From Armatimonadota bacterium (GTDB lineage: Bacteria > Armatimonadota > JAAZEB01), in assembly GCA_012841485.1 (NCBI GenBank), contig DUUU01000421.1, forward strand, positions 1 to 37,610: a DNA stretch of 37,610 nt, given 5' to 3'. The notes under the pieces are model-generated. The model saw only the letters and a list, made by a program, of their open reading frames with translations, made no database searches and was not told where the DNA came from. A program made the position numbers and the translations under genes. Below are positions 23,244-32,164 of the stretch, piece by piece (within the stretch, counting starts at the first letter, position 1; each line of letters begins with the position of its first letter).

Positions 23244-23996
23244 ATGGCACTGCAACCCCGATACGACACGGAGGAGCCCCGCGCCGGGCGCCCGCTCTTC
23301 CGTTTCGCGCAGATCACCGATACGCACATCATCGACGACCAGAGCGCGGAGATCCTTCGCGCCGCCATCCGCGAGCTCAACGAGGAGCGCCCCGACTTCG
23401 TGCTCTTCACGGGAGATATGCTAAACATCGGCACCGAGGGCCAGTACGCACTCTTCCAGGAATGCCTGCGCGCCTTGAAGGTGCCTTACCGCATGCTGCC
23501 GGGGAATCATGACCTGGGGAACGCCGGCGATGCGCGCTGCTATCAGGAGGCGTTCGGGCCGCTCAACTCGTCGTGGGAGATCGCGGGCATTCGCTGCGTG
23601 GCCCTCGACACCAACAACACCGACCCGAGCCCCGAGAACTGGCACGGCCTCGTGGAGGCCCCGGCGATGGGATGGCTGCGCGACGAGCTGGCCCGGATTC
23701 CGCGAGAGACGCCGCTGCTCCTCTTCACACACCACGGTCTTGTCGGCCGCCCGGAGGACCTCTCGTGCGACGTGGCGAACGCCGAGGAGGTGCTGGCGCT
23801 CTTCACGGACCGACCGCTCCTGGCCGGCTTCTGCGGGCACGCACACCGCCTGCTCCTAAACCGGTGGCGAGGGATCCCCTTCTATGCCGCGCCTCCGCTC
23901 AGCACGTCACGCGAGAGCATCGGCGTGCCTTCCGGCTTCGTGTACGTGGACGTTTTCCCGCGCCGTGTCCGCGTTCGCCTGGAGATCGCTGCCTAG
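23244..23996 (+). CDS. Calcineurin-type metallophosphoesterase
   Basis: 250 residues, cytoplasmic, related to the CpdA/Icc group of phosphodiesterases. All di-metal motifs are present: D26-x-H28 (QITDTHI), G57-D58 (FTGDM), G87-N88-H89-D90 (LPGNHD), H163/H164 (FTHHGL) and GHAH (198-201). The enzyme would hydrolyse phosphomono- or diesters; cAMP, other cyclic nucleotides or phospholipids are possible substrates that the sequence does not distinguish. Start ATG 23244 has AGGAAG 7 nt upstream; the frame extends further 5' but there runs antisense to mgtE. It has its own strong promoter and is convergent with the methyltransferase (21 nt between stops). Confidence 0.9.
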   Translation: MALQPRYDTEEPRAGRPLFRFAQITDTHIIDDQSAEILRAAIRELNEERPDFVLFTGDMLNIGTEGQYALFQECLRALKVPYRMLPGNHDLGNAGDARCYQEAFGPLNSSWEIAGIRCVALDTNNTDPSPENWHGLVEAPAMGWLRDELARIPRETPLLLFTHHGLVGRPEDLSCDVANAEEVLALFTDRPLLAGFCGHAHRLLLNRWRGIPFYAAPPLSTSRESIGVPSGFVYVDVFPRRVRVRLEIAA

Positions 23997-24017
23997 TCAC
24001 TGCCCCGGCGGAGGCAC

Positions 24018-25013
24018 CTACGCCTTGCGCGTGCCGATCATCAGCGCGTTCATCCCGGGGAGATCGACCCGGCGCGTGTCGTAGAAACCGGCAGCATCGA
24101 GCCAGGAGCGCATCTCCGCCTCGGTGAAGGTGCCGCCGCCCGGCGTGTTGACGAGCATGTTGATCGCGAAGAGCGCCCCGGGAGCGGGCTCAGTGCGGTC
24201 GGGCGACATGATGAAGTCGCGAATGACCAGCCGCCCGCCGGGTGCCAGAGCATCGAAGCACTTGCGCACGAGCGCCGCGTTCTCCTCCGCGGAGTTGCTG
24301 TGGACGATGGCGGAGAGGAGTACCAGATCGAAGCCGGTCCCGAAGGTACCGAGATGGTAGTTGCCGGCCTGGGTGGTGATTCGTTCCTGGAGGCCGGCGC
24401 GCTCGATGTTCCGGCCTGCAATCGGAACCACATCGGGTAGGTCGAAAACGACGGCGGTGAGCCCCGGCTCGGCCTGCGCGAAGGCGATGGAGTAGCTCGC
24501 GGCACCCCCACCGACATCGAGCATCCGGCGCACGCCTTTGAGGCCAATCGCCTCCGCCACCTGCGGGGCCGATTCCTGCGCCAGCGCGTGCATGGCGCCC
24601 AGGAAACTCTCCAGTGAGCCATCGCCCCCCTCTTCCCGGCAGGCGATGGGGTGTCCGACGCGCACCACCTCGGTGAGCGTGCCCCATCGCGTCCACAGGT
24701 TCGCATAGTGTTCCAGCGCCGCCAGGATGCTCCCGGGCGCGTCTCTCACCAAGAGCGCCCTGCCCTCGGGGGTGTTCTGATAGGCGCCAGAGACTTTATC
24801 CAGCAGCCGCTGTGCCACCAGCGCGTCCAGCAGGTAGGTGAGCGCACGCTCGTCCACACCCAGGGCCTGCGCGAGATCCGCCGCGGTGAGCTTCGCACCC
24901 CCAAGCCGGGTGAAAAGGTCCAGCTCCACCGCCGTGAGTAGCGGCCGGCTCGTCTGAAACGCGCCCCCGATCTCGAGCAGCGCGCGGGTCGTCAGGGTCT
25001 CTTTCTTCTCCAT
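24018..25013 (-). CDS. SAM-dependent O-methyltransferase (acetylserotonin/CrtF-like)
   Basis: 331 residues with the two-part layout of small-molecule O-methyltransferases: a winged-helix dimerisation domain (about 10-90, LLTAVELDLFTRLGGAKLTAADLAQALGVD) and a Rossmann SAM domain. SAM motif I is MLDVGGGAASYSIAFAQAEP (about 164-183); acidic motif VVFDLPDV; later APGGRLVIRDF. The position of the family's catalytic His is occupied by H in AIVHSNSAEENA. Such enzymes methylate hydroxyls of carotenoids, quinones or secondary metabolites; the acceptor is unknown and no biosynthetic cluster surrounds it. Start ATG 25013 has GGGAGTGG upstream. It is divergent from the first Gfo/Idh/MocA gene. Confidence 0.9.
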   Translation of the reverse strand: MEKKETLTTRALLEIGGAFQTSRPLLTAVELDLFTRLGGAKLTAADLAQALGVDERALTYLLDALVAQRLLDKVSGAYQNTPEGRALLVRDAPGSILAALEHYANLWTRWGTLTEVVRVGHPIACREEGGDGSLESFLGAMHALAQESAPQVAEAIGLKGVRRMLDVGGGAASYSIAFAQAEPGLTAVVFDLPDVVPIAGRNIERAGLQERITTQAGNYHLGTFGTGFDLVLLSAIVHSNSAEENAALVRKCFDALAPGGRLVIRDFIMSPDRTEPAPGALFAINMLVNTPGGGTFTEAEMRSWLDAAGFYDTRRVDLPGMNALMIGTRKA

Positions 25014-25139
25014 CGCGATCCACTCCCTTTGGGTGCCACATTCCCTGCCCCTCTCTGCTTCTCCTGCTGGCAGCGAGAGGAGGAGCCGGGGCCGTGCGAG
25101 AATCAGGTAAGCGTGTTCGCCGTGGGAAGGAAGCAGTCA

Positions 25140-26213
25140 ATGCGATTCGGTGTTATCGGCCTGGGCTCCGCGGGCCGCAGTCATCTCGATGTTCTCTCAC
25201 GCATGCCCGAGGTGGAGGTTGTCGGCATTGCCGACCTGAACCCGGAGTATGTGAAGACTCTGGGCGAGCGGTATGGTGTTCCCCTCGCCACCACCCAACC
25301 CGAGGAGCTGATCGCCGACCCCTCTATCGACGTCATCGCCGTGGTCGCGGCCGACCGCGCGCATTACCCACTGGTGATGGCGTGCGCGGCCGCCAGGAAG
25401 CATACCCTCTGCGAGAAGCCAATCGCCACCGAGGTGGGCCACGGCCGTGAGATGGTGGCTGCAATGCGCGAGGCCGGCCGGTTGTTCTGCATCTCGCTCA
25501 ACAACCGGGGCAACCCGGTCAACCGGCGGATCAAGGACGTGGTCGACGCAGGCACCATCGGGCACGCGCGCATGGTGCGCCTCATCGGACTGATGGCCGC
25601 GCCCGATAACCACCTGGTGCGCGAGCGCCTCGGCGAGAAGGCCGCCTATTCCCGCCTCGTCAACATCTGCCACGAGGGCAAGAACGCCATGTTTGATTGC
25701 GGCGTTCACAGCTTTGACTATGCGCGCTTCCTCACCGGCAGCGATTTCCGGCGGATCGAGGCGATGGGCTACTCCATGCGCGGCTTTGAATACCCCGACC
25801 ACGGCGTCGCCCTCTGCGAGCATGAAAACGGCATCCTCACCGTGGTCGACAAGGGCTTCGACTATGCCTATGAAGCCCAGACGCGCAAAGAGTACGTCCG
25901 CTACGAGGTCATCGGCGACCGCGGGAGCCTCGCGTGGGACCTGGATCACCAGCGCCTGCGCGTCTTCGCACGCGACCAGACCCTGGATGAGCCGCTGCCC
26001 TACGCCTCGCACGATGCCGACCGCGAGGTGATCTACCGCGGCTTCATCGAGAGCGTGAAGCAGGGCTCGCTGCTGCCGTGGCTGGCATCCGGCGAAGATG
26101 GCCTCAAGGCGGTTGAGGCGGCGCAAACCGCCGTGGATAGCATGATCGCCAAGGGCGTCATCACGCGCGATGTGGGTCCCGGCCCCAACTGGTTCGACGG
26201 CCGGGGCTGGTAG
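25140..26213 (+). CDS. Gfo/Idh/MocA-family oxidoreductase (first copy)
   Basis: 357 residues. NAD(P)-dependent dehydrogenase of the glucose-fructose oxidoreductase / inositol dehydrogenase family, acting on sugars, inositols or amino sugars in the cytoplasm. Rossmann GVIGLGSAGRSH (4-15), the CEKPIA motif (E92-K93-P94) with catalytic lysine, and a C-terminal alpha/beta domain with DCGVHSFDYARFLTG (metal or substrate binding, conserved H) and HENGILTVVDKGFDYAYEAQ. Start ATG 25140 has a GGAAGGAAG site. It is followed after 76 nt by the M55 peptidase, probably one operon. It differs strongly from the second copy at 35231-36361. Substrate unknown. Confidence 0.92.
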   Translation: MRFGVIGLGSAGRSHLDVLSRMPEVEVVGIADLNPEYVKTLGERYGVPLATTQPEELIADPSIDVIAVVAADRAHYPLVMACAAARKHTLCEKPIATEVGHGREMVAAMREAGRLFCISLNNRGNPVNRRIKDVVDAGTIGHARMVRLIGLMAAPDNHLVRERLGEKAAYSRLVNICHEGKNAMFDCGVHSFDYARFLTGSDFRRIEAMGYSMRGFEYPDHGVALCEHENGILTVVDKGFDYAYEAQTRKEYVRYEVIGDRGSLAWDLDHQRLRVFARDQTLDEPLPYASHDADREVIYRGFIESVKQGSLLPWLASGEDGLKAVEAAQTAVDSMIAKGVITRDVGPGPNWFDGRGW

Positions 26214-26289
26214 GCCCATTTCCCCGCGCCTTTGCCATGGACCGGATCAGGGGACCCCAGAGGCCACCGGGTCCTCTTTGGAGGAGCGC

Positions 26290-27069
26290 ATGATCAAGAT
26301 CTACATCCACACCGATCTCGAGGGCATCGCCGGAATCGATAGCTTCGAGATGATGCAGCGCACCAGCGAGACCTACCGCGACTGCTGCAAGCTGCTGATG
26401 GGCGATCTGAACGCGGCAATCGAGGGCGCCTTCGCCGGCGGTGCGGACCACGTGACGGTGCTCGATAGCCACGGCGGCGGGGGCAACTTCATCCTGGAGA
26501 TGCTGGACCCGCGCGCCGAGAACGACACGCGCCCCAACAAGAAGTGGTGGGGAATCCTGGACGAGAGCTATCAGGGCACCTTCTTCATCGGCGCCCACGC
26601 CATGTCCGGCACGATGAACGCCTTCCTCGACCACACGCAATCCTCAATCCACTGGCACGACTATTCGATCAACGGGCGGCGCATGGGCGAGCTGGCGCAG
26701 TGGGCGATCGTGGCGAGCAACTGGAACGTTCCGATGCTGATGGTGAGCGGGGATGAGGCCGCCTGCATCGAGGCGCGCCAGTTCTTCCATCCCGTCGAGA
26801 CGGCCGTCGTCAAGCGCGGCATCGGACGCAACCGCGCGGAGCTGGTGGATCTGGAGGAAGCGCGCGCGCGGATTCGCGAAGCCGCCCGGCGCGCCGTCGC
26901 CCTCATCGGCGAGGCATGCCCCTTCGCCCCGTTGAAGCCAATGGAGATCCTCCTGGAGTACAACCGCGCTGATTACTGCGACAGCGCCGCCACGCGGCCC
27001 GGCGTGGAGCGCCTCGATGCACGCACGATCCGCAAGGTGACGAGTAACCCGCTGGAGATCCTGCCGTAA
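26290..27069 (+). CDS. dppA: M55-family D-aminopeptidase (DppA-like)
   Basis: 259 residues. M55 enzymes are zinc D-aminopeptidases that form decameric rings; Bacillus DppA releases D-Ala from D-Ala-D-Ala and related peptides, consistent with recycling of peptidoglycan peptides. The zinc and catalytic residues are present at near-identical positions: D9 and E11 (HTDLEGIAG), H61 (DSHGGGGN), H103 (GAHAMSGT) and E134 (GELAQWA). The rest, including MLMVSGDEAACIEA and FHPVETAVVKRGIGRN, is normal for the family. GGAGGAG precedes ATG 26290 by 3-5 nt. It follows the Gfo/Idh gene and converges on the CBM9-like gene with only 6 nt between stops. Confidence 0.93.
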   Translation: MIKIYIHTDLEGIAGIDSFEMMQRTSETYRDCCKLLMGDLNAAIEGAFAGGADHVTVLDSHGGGGNFILEMLDPRAENDTRPNKKWWGILDESYQGTFFIGAHAMSGTMNAFLDHTQSSIHWHDYSINGRRMGELAQWAIVASNWNVPMLMVSGDEAACIEARQFFHPVETAVVKRGIGRNRAELVDLEEARARIREAARRAVALIGEACPFAPLKPMEILLEYNRADYCDSAATRPGVERLDARTIRKVTSNPLEILP

Positions 27070-27075
27070 GCCGCG

Positions 27076-27774
27076 CTACCGAAGCACCCAGGTGCCGAAG
27101 CGCTCCGGCTCGTGGAACTGCTCTTCCGCGGGCGACCACGTAGTGCGCTCGTCGTCGGGAATACGCCGCCGCCCGAGATTCGCACGGATCTTCGTGCCCG
27201 GAAGCGGCGGCTCCCGGCGCAGCGCCGACCATGGGATCGCGATCTCGGCGCACCACTCTTTCTTGCCGGTCACGACGGCGCTCTCCCATTCGCAATCGAT
27301 GGCCGGCTCGATGGTTTCGCCGTTGCAGAAGGCGTCCCAGCGGATGTTCTTCGGATTCAAGGCAAGGTAGAAGGAGGGATCGGGCAGATCCGCCGTCGCG
27401 ATGAAGAGGTGCAGGCTATCGCCCTCGCCCACACTCTCGTCCCGGCGCTCGCCCACCGAGCGCATCTCCTCGGGGCGCGGCTCGCGGCATCGGAAGAAGA
27501 GGTAGAGCCGGGCATCATCATAGGTGACCCACGCCACGGTCTCCGCCTTCGCCTTGCTCCCGCCGGCGCCCAGCGGCACGAAGGCAGTAAGCGGGCGGAT
27601 TCCTTGCCAGGCAGGATCGCCGAATCGACCATCGACCACGGGCCACTGCCCGCGGCGAAGTCGCGTGATCACGGCCATGCGCGCCCTCGGCGCCGCTGCG
27701 CGAGTCATCTCCTGACCCACGGCGAGGATCGCGCACGCCATCGCCAACCACAGCCACACTCTCCGCAATGCCAT
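27076..27774 (-). CDS. Secreted CBM9-like carbohydrate-binding protein
   Basis: 232 residues. An N-terminal signal peptide (MALRRVWLWLAMACAILAVG, cleavage likely after AAA near 28) is followed by a single beta-sandwich of the CBM9-like 'carbohydrate-binding domain': VVDGRFGDPAWQG (about 46-58), VAWVTYDDARLYLFFRCREP (about 80-99), GDSLHLFIA, FYLALNPKN, and EIAIPWSALR. These domains bind sugars and often occur on exported enzymes; here it stands alone. ATG 27774 has GGGAGAGG directly upstream; a longer frame to 27816 lacks a site. It lies between the M55 peptidase and the TIM-barrel gene, reading opposite to both. Confidence 0.82.
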   Translation of the reverse strand: MALRRVWLWLAMACAILAVGQEMTRAAAPRARMAVITRLRRGQWPVVDGRFGDPAWQGIRPLTAFVPLGAGGSKAKAETVAWVTYDDARLYLFFRCREPRPEEMRSVGERRDESVGEGDSLHLFIATADLPDPSFYLALNPKNIRWDAFCNGETIEPAIDCEWESAVVTGKKEWCAEIAIPWSALRREPPLPGTKIRANLGRRRIPDDERTTWSPAEEQFHEPERFGTWVLR

Positions 27775-27908
27775 CCGCCCTCTCCCAGAGCGCACCTGTC
27801 GAAGTGTCACACGCAAAGGATTCGCCCCTCGGGCCGCGGAATCCTGGCACGTAGGGCGGTTTGGCGAGCGAGAATAACACGGTAGACTGCCCGGGAAGGT
27901 GGCACTCT

Positions 27909-28730
27909 GTGGAGATCAAGATCGGGTGCAACACGCTCTACGCGGCGGGTCGCCTGTCCAGCGAGGACGCGTTCACCCTCCCCCATCAACTGCGTGCCCT
28001 GGAGATCATCGCCGAGTCGGGATTCGACGCCGTCGAATACTCCCACGCCGCGGTTTTGACGCTGGAGGAGCTGGCGCAGGTGGCGGAGCGCACGCGCGCC
28101 CTCGGACTGATCCCGTGGTCGGTGCATGCCTGGACGCCCCTCGCCGCGGACGACGCGCGGATAGAGACGACGCTAGAGGCGGTCCGGAGCGCCGCGGAGA
28201 TCGCCCGTGCCCTGGGCACCCGCGTCGTCGTGGTCCACAGCGCCGGCGGCATGGATCCGGCCCGGCTTGAGGAGCGTAAGCGAGCGAATCAGGCAACGCT
28301 CCGCGCCCTCGCGGAGCAGGTGGGCCCAGAGACGGTGGTCGCCGTGGAAAACATGCGCTCGCTGGCCGACTGGGAGTTTCTCCTCAACATGGTGGCCACC
28401 TGCGGCGCGGCGAACGTTGGCGTCAATATCGACACGGGGCACGCGAACCTGGGCGACCTGGGCGTCGTTCGGGCCATCGAAATGGCAGGCGCCGCGATCC
28501 GGACGACCCACCTTCAGGACAACTTCGGCGAGCGCGACGACCATCTCCCGCCCGGGCTCGGTCAAATCGACTTTGTCGCGGCGCTCGCCGCGTTCCGAAA
28601 GGCGGGCTACACGGGCGTTTACATGGTGGAGATCTCCGACTGTCCGCCCGGAAGAGAGCCGGACGCGGTCGCAGACACTCAGGCGGCCGCGCGCAACCTG
28701 CGCTCCTTCCTCGCGCAAGCAGGGTTCTGA
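27909..28730 (+). CDS. Sugar phosphate isomerase/epimerase-type TIM barrel
   Basis: 273 residues of the AP-endonuclease-2/xylose-isomerase-like TIM-barrel family, metal-dependent enzymes that isomerise or epimerise sugars and keto-acids. Pattern: FDAVEYSHAAVLTLEELAQV, VVVHSAGGMDP, VVAVENMRSLADWEFLL (metal-binding E), GVNIDTGHANL (D and H ligands), THLQDNFGERDDHLPPGLGQIDF and YMVEISDCP (E ligand). Start GTG 27909 has GGGAAGGTGG about 8 nt upstream. The glycosidase-like gene follows after 61 nt in the same direction. The Gfo/Idh genes nearby are frequent partners of this family in inositol or uronic-acid catabolism. Exact substrate unknown. Confidence 0.9.
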   Translation: MEIKIGCNTLYAAGRLSSEDAFTLPHQLRALEIIAESGFDAVEYSHAAVLTLEELAQVAERTRALGLIPWSVHAWTPLAADDARIETTLEAVRSAAEIARALGTRVVVVHSAGGMDPARLEERKRANQATLRALAEQVGPETVVAVENMRSLADWEFLLNMVATCGAANVGVNIDTGHANLGDLGVVRAIEMAGAAIRTTHLQDNFGERDDHLPPGLGQIDFVAALAAFRKAGYTGVYMVEISDCPPGREPDAVADTQAAARNLRSFLAQAGF

Positions 28731-28791
28731 GGTGCGAGCACGTGGGGAGGCGCCGTGCCGGTCCGTGCCTTCGGAGAGTGGAGAGAGCTAG

Positions 28792-30999
28792 ATGAGACTA
28801 CTCGCGTATGCCATCGCCTGGGTCTGCGCCGCCTCGTTCTGCCTGGCGGCGCCGCAGCCAGGCAATCGGATCCAGAACGGTGGGATCACAGAAGTCGAGG
28901 GCGACAAGCCTGCGCAATGGGGTACCTACGTTGCCGGGGGCGAAGCGCCCCTCTTTACCGTCGAGGAGGATGGCGCGCGCGGGAAGGTGCTGCGCCTGGA
29001 AGCCACGCACGAGAAGACACGGGGCTTCTGGGTCTCGCCCGGCTTCCCGGTCACCCCGGGAGAGCGGCTCACCGTCTCCGCCATCATGCGCTCGGCGCTG
29101 ACCAAGGGCTCGGCGATGCTGAGCATCGGGTTTCGCGGGGCCGATGGCCTTGCCTTTGGCATCTGTGATCTGGCCCATCTGAGGGGCACGGCGGAGTGGG
29201 AAGCCCGTGCGCAGAGCGTGGAAGTGCCGGCCGATGCGAAGAGCGGCTACCTGACCCTTGGCGTGGGGCCCGGCACCACCGGCACCATCTGGGGCGATGA
29301 CTTCACCGTGGTGGCCTGCCCGCTGCGCATCTCACTGGAGGAGAGCAGTCTGAAGTCTGCGGCTGGCCGAGTGCTCGGCTTCTCGCTGGAGGCAACCGGC
29401 GACCTGCCCGAGAAGATCAGGGTCGAACTGCGCCTCGATGGCGATGGGAAGCCGCAGGAGCGCGTGCTCGAAACCGCCGGGAAGCGGCGCTTCGATGTCG
29501 CGTTCCAAACCGACCGGGTGGATGCGCTCCAGATTGCCGCCCACGTCTTCTCGCCCGAGGGGCTCCTGCTCGCAGCCGATACCCTGGAGGCCCCGGCGGT
29601 CATGGAGGTATCGCTGGGCGAGGCTTCCTACCGCAACACGCTCTTCGTCACGAAGAACGGCCCGCGCGTCCTGGAAGGGAGCGTCGGGCTGAACGCCGAG
29701 CCGGCGGTGCTGGAGAAGCTGACGCTGCGCACTGCGCTTGTGGCCTCGGGGAACGCCACTCCGCTAGCGACGCACGAGGCCCGGGTCACCGGCAACCGCG
29801 TTCCGTTCCGGCTGGGGCTGTCGCGCGTGCCCAACGGGCGCTACCGGCTGCAACTAGCGCTCTCCTCGGGGGGCAAGACGATTGCGCAGACAGAGCAACC
29901 CTTCGCCATCCGCGAGGAGGGTCCGCACACGGTACGCATCGACGAGCACCACAACCTGATCATCGGTGGCAAGCCGTTCTTCCCACACGGGGTGTATGGC
30001 GGCGCGCCGCCGGATCAGCTTCCGAATATCAAGGCCGGCGGATTCAACACCCTCTTTGCCTACGACAGCAACCCCGAGTCCCTGCGCAAGCTCCTCGACA
30101 AGGCGCAGGAGGTGGGGCTGCGCGTGATGATCTCCGCGGCGCTTCCCTTCGCCGGGAAGCTGCCCGCGGAGCGCGACAAGCTGCGCGAGGTGGTGCTTGG
30201 CCTGAAGGACCATTCCGCGCTGCTGGGGTGGTATCTGTATGACGAGCCGGACGGCCAGGGCGTCGCGCCCTCGATCATCCGCGACCTGCATGAGGCCGTG
30301 AGCGAATTCGACCCCGATCACCCCACCTGGGTCGTCTTCGACAAGCCGGATGCTTTCCACCGCTACGCGGGCGTCTCGGACCTCTTCATGATCGACCCCT
30401 ACCCGCTGCTTGCCACGCGGTACCCGCTCACCAAGGTCTCGGACTGGATGGAGACGGCGCACGCCGCGGTGAAGCGCCGCCAGCCCGTCATCGCCGTGCC
30501 ACAGGCGTTTGGGTGGGACGTGGTGACCAACGTGCCGAAGGTGAGCTACCAGACGCCAACGCCGGCGGAGTATCGCGCGATGGCCTACCTGGCACTGGCG
30601 CACGACGCGCGCGGCTTGGCGCCCTACTGCTACCACGTCTACACGGAGTATGACGCGAGCAAGAAGGGATGGCCCTGGAAGCTCGGGGGCTACCTGCCAG
30701 ACAAGCAGCCCAGGCTCTGGGAAGGCATGACGGCAGTCGCCAGGGAGGTGAACGCCCTCGCGCCGGCTCTCCTGTGTGCCGACCGCCAGCCGTTCGTCGA
30801 AGGCGCGATCCACGGGATTCGCCTGCGCCCCGCCGGTGGCAAGGAGACGGTGATCCTGGTCAACCCGGGCGAGGAACCGGCGCCGATCCCCGTCGGGCTG
30901 CGCCGAAACATGCGCGTGATCATCCCGGAAGGCGCGGGTGCGCCGCCGGAAACGCTCGCCCGCTACGGCGTCCTGGTGATGGAGCGTGCCGGACAGTAA
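28792..30999 (+). CDS. Large secreted glycoside-hydrolase-like protein
   Basis: 735 residues. Signal peptide MRLLAYAIAWVCAASFCLAA, then a carbohydrate-binding beta-sandwich (about 22-175, GNRIQNGGITEVEGDKPAQW up to GTIWGDDFTVVACP, the usual CBM4/9-like layout), two more beta domains (about 176-370), and a (beta/alpha)8 barrel from about 380 (NLIIGGKPFFPHGVYGG) to about 650. The barrel has the GWYLYDEPDG strand (about 478-487), where clan GH-A enzymes carry the acid/base Glu, and a candidate nucleophile in YHVYTEYD near 618. A short beta domain ends it. I do not recognise a numbered GH family. It would act outside the cytoplasm on glycans. A terminator follows the stop. Confidence 0.78.
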   Translation: MRLLAYAIAWVCAASFCLAAPQPGNRIQNGGITEVEGDKPAQWGTYVAGGEAPLFTVEEDGARGKVLRLEATHEKTRGFWVSPGFPVTPGERLTVSAIMRSALTKGSAMLSIGFRGADGLAFGICDLAHLRGTAEWEARAQSVEVPADAKSGYLTLGVGPGTTGTIWGDDFTVVACPLRISLEESSLKSAAGRVLGFSLEATGDLPEKIRVELRLDGDGKPQERVLETAGKRRFDVAFQTDRVDALQIAAHVFSPEGLLLAADTLEAPAVMEVSLGEASYRNTLFVTKNGPRVLEGSVGLNAEPAVLEKLTLRTALVASGNATPLATHEARVTGNRVPFRLGLSRVPNGRYRLQLALSSGGKTIAQTEQPFAIREEGPHTVRIDEHHNLIIGGKPFFPHGVYGGAPPDQLPNIKAGGFNTLFAYDSNPESLRKLLDKAQEVGLRVMISAALPFAGKLPAERDKLREVVLGLKDHSALLGWYLYDEPDGQGVAPSIIRDLHEAVSEFDPDHPTWVVFDKPDAFHRYAGVSDLFMIDPYPLLATRYPLTKVSDWMETAHAAVKRRQPVIAVPQAFGWDVVTNVPKVSYQTPTPAEYRAMAYLALAHDARGLAPYCYHVYTEYDASKKGWPWKLGGYLPDKQPRLWEGMTAVAREVNALAPALLCADRQPFVEGAIHGIRLRPAGGKETVILVNPGEEPAPIPVGLRRNMRVIIPEGAGAPPETLARYGVLVMERAGQ

Positions 31000-31010
31000 T
31001 GCCGCCGACA

Positions 31011-31046
31011 GGGCCCCGGTCCCGCGTGGCTCCGGGGCCCGTTTCT
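31011..31046 (+). terminator. Intrinsic terminator after the glycosidase-like gene
   Basis: GGGCCCCGG (31011-31019) pairs with CCGGGGCCC (31032-31040), 9 bp with a 12-nt loop, followed by GTTTCT. It sits 11 nt after the stop and between two convergent genes. Of the hairpins in this window it is the one with the most T-rich tail. Confidence 0.7.
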
Positions 31047-31057
31047 GATGTGCGCGC

Positions 31058-32164
31058 TCAGGGCAGGCGCCAACGGCTCCATAGGAGGGCGCACTTGTCG
31101 GCGGTGGTCTCCGGCTTCTGATAGTAGACCGTGAAGAGATCCCCGCCGGGCAGCTCCACGGTGCATGGGTAGCCCAGATCGTGGTCAGGGCCGTCGTCGC
31201 GCAGGATCCAATCGTGGGCCCAGCTCTGCCCGCCATCGGTGGAGAGGGCGACACGCTGGCCGAACGGCTTCAACCGGTAGCCGTAGGTGCAGATGAGCGT
31301 TCCCGAGGAGTGGCGCAGCAAGTGGGGCGGCGAGCCGTGGAAGCCCAGGGGGCGCGCCGTGGACCACGTCCTGCCGCCATCTTCCGACTCGGTCTGCATC
31401 AGGCTGAAGTGGACCAGCCCCATCTCTTCCGCTTTGGGAGCACCGCCGTGATTCTGGAAGCGGATCAGGCCGACCAACCGGCCATCCGGCAGCTGCACGG
31501 CGTGCGGCTCATGGTAGTGGTTGGTGACCGTGCCGTGGTAGAGGGGTACTTCGCCAAGGCGCTCCCAGGTGCGACCGCCATCGGTGCTGCGCGCCGCCAA
31601 GATCTCGCCATCTCCGCGATGGTGGCGCCCCATGCGCTCGCCAAAGTACTTGCCGAAGTAGAGCAACTCGCCATTCTCGAGAAGGATGGGGCCGTGTGGC
31701 GTGTTGATCCCCATGCGGATCGGCGGCTCCCAGCTCTCGCCGCCATCCGTGCTGCGCCGCACCCAGGCGCCCGCGTAAACCGAGACGTTCTCGTCATTCA
31801 CGAGTGCCAGGCCCCGGCTCCAGAGGGGATAGTGCGGGCTGTCCGGCTTCACATAGGTGCGATTGTCACTGGCAAACCAGGTGAGGAGCAGCTCCCTTCC
31901 GCCGAGGCTGACGATTCCCGTGTCTCGGTCGTCCAGCGGCGTGTCGTTGACCACTCGCGGATGGCTCCACGTCTCGCCCTCGTCGCGGCTGACGCAGATC
32001 ACCGAACGCCCGAAGGGGCAGACATGCTCGTTGCGCAACCCCGAGGCCGCGGCAACCAGCGTGCCATCCGGCATGCGCGTGACCGACGGCCACCCGAAAT
32101 AGCCAAAGAGATCCCCTGGCATGGAGCAGATGACGCCGTGCGTCGCTTCGAGTCTCCCAGGCAT
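31058..32164 (-). CDS. BNR-repeat, sialidase-like six-bladed propeller protein
   Basis: 368 residues, no signal peptide. Five Asp-boxes (S-x-D-x-G-x-x-W) are visible: SRDEGETW (59-66), STDGGESW (138-145), STDGGRTW (193-200), ESEDGGRTW (260-267) and STDGGQSW (308-315), which build a sialidase-type beta propeller. The usual FRIP arginine motif near the N-terminus is not seen (it reads GYFGWPSVTRMPDG), so true exo-sialidase activity is uncertain; many relatives act on other glycosides or merely bind them. Start ATG 32164 (MPGRLEATHG) has AGAGGAG upstream; the longer frame to 32224 lacks a site. It is convergent with the glycosidase-like gene. Confidence 0.82.
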   Translation of the reverse strand: MPGRLEATHGVICSMPGDLFGYFGWPSVTRMPDGTLVAAASGLRNEHVCPFGRSVICVSRDEGETWSHPRVVNDTPLDDRDTGIVSLGGRELLLTWFASDNRTYVKPDSPHYPLWSRGLALVNDENVSVYAGAWVRRSTDGGESWEPPIRMGINTPHGPILLENGELLYFGKYFGERMGRHHRGDGEILAARSTDGGRTWERLGEVPLYHGTVTNHYHEPHAVQLPDGRLVGLIRFQNHGGAPKAEEMGLVHFSLMQTESEDGGRTWSTARPLGFHGSPPHLLRHSSGTLICTYGYRLKPFGQRVALSTDGGQSWAHDWILRDDGPDHDLGYPCTVELPGGDLFTVYYQKPETTADKCALLWSRWRLP

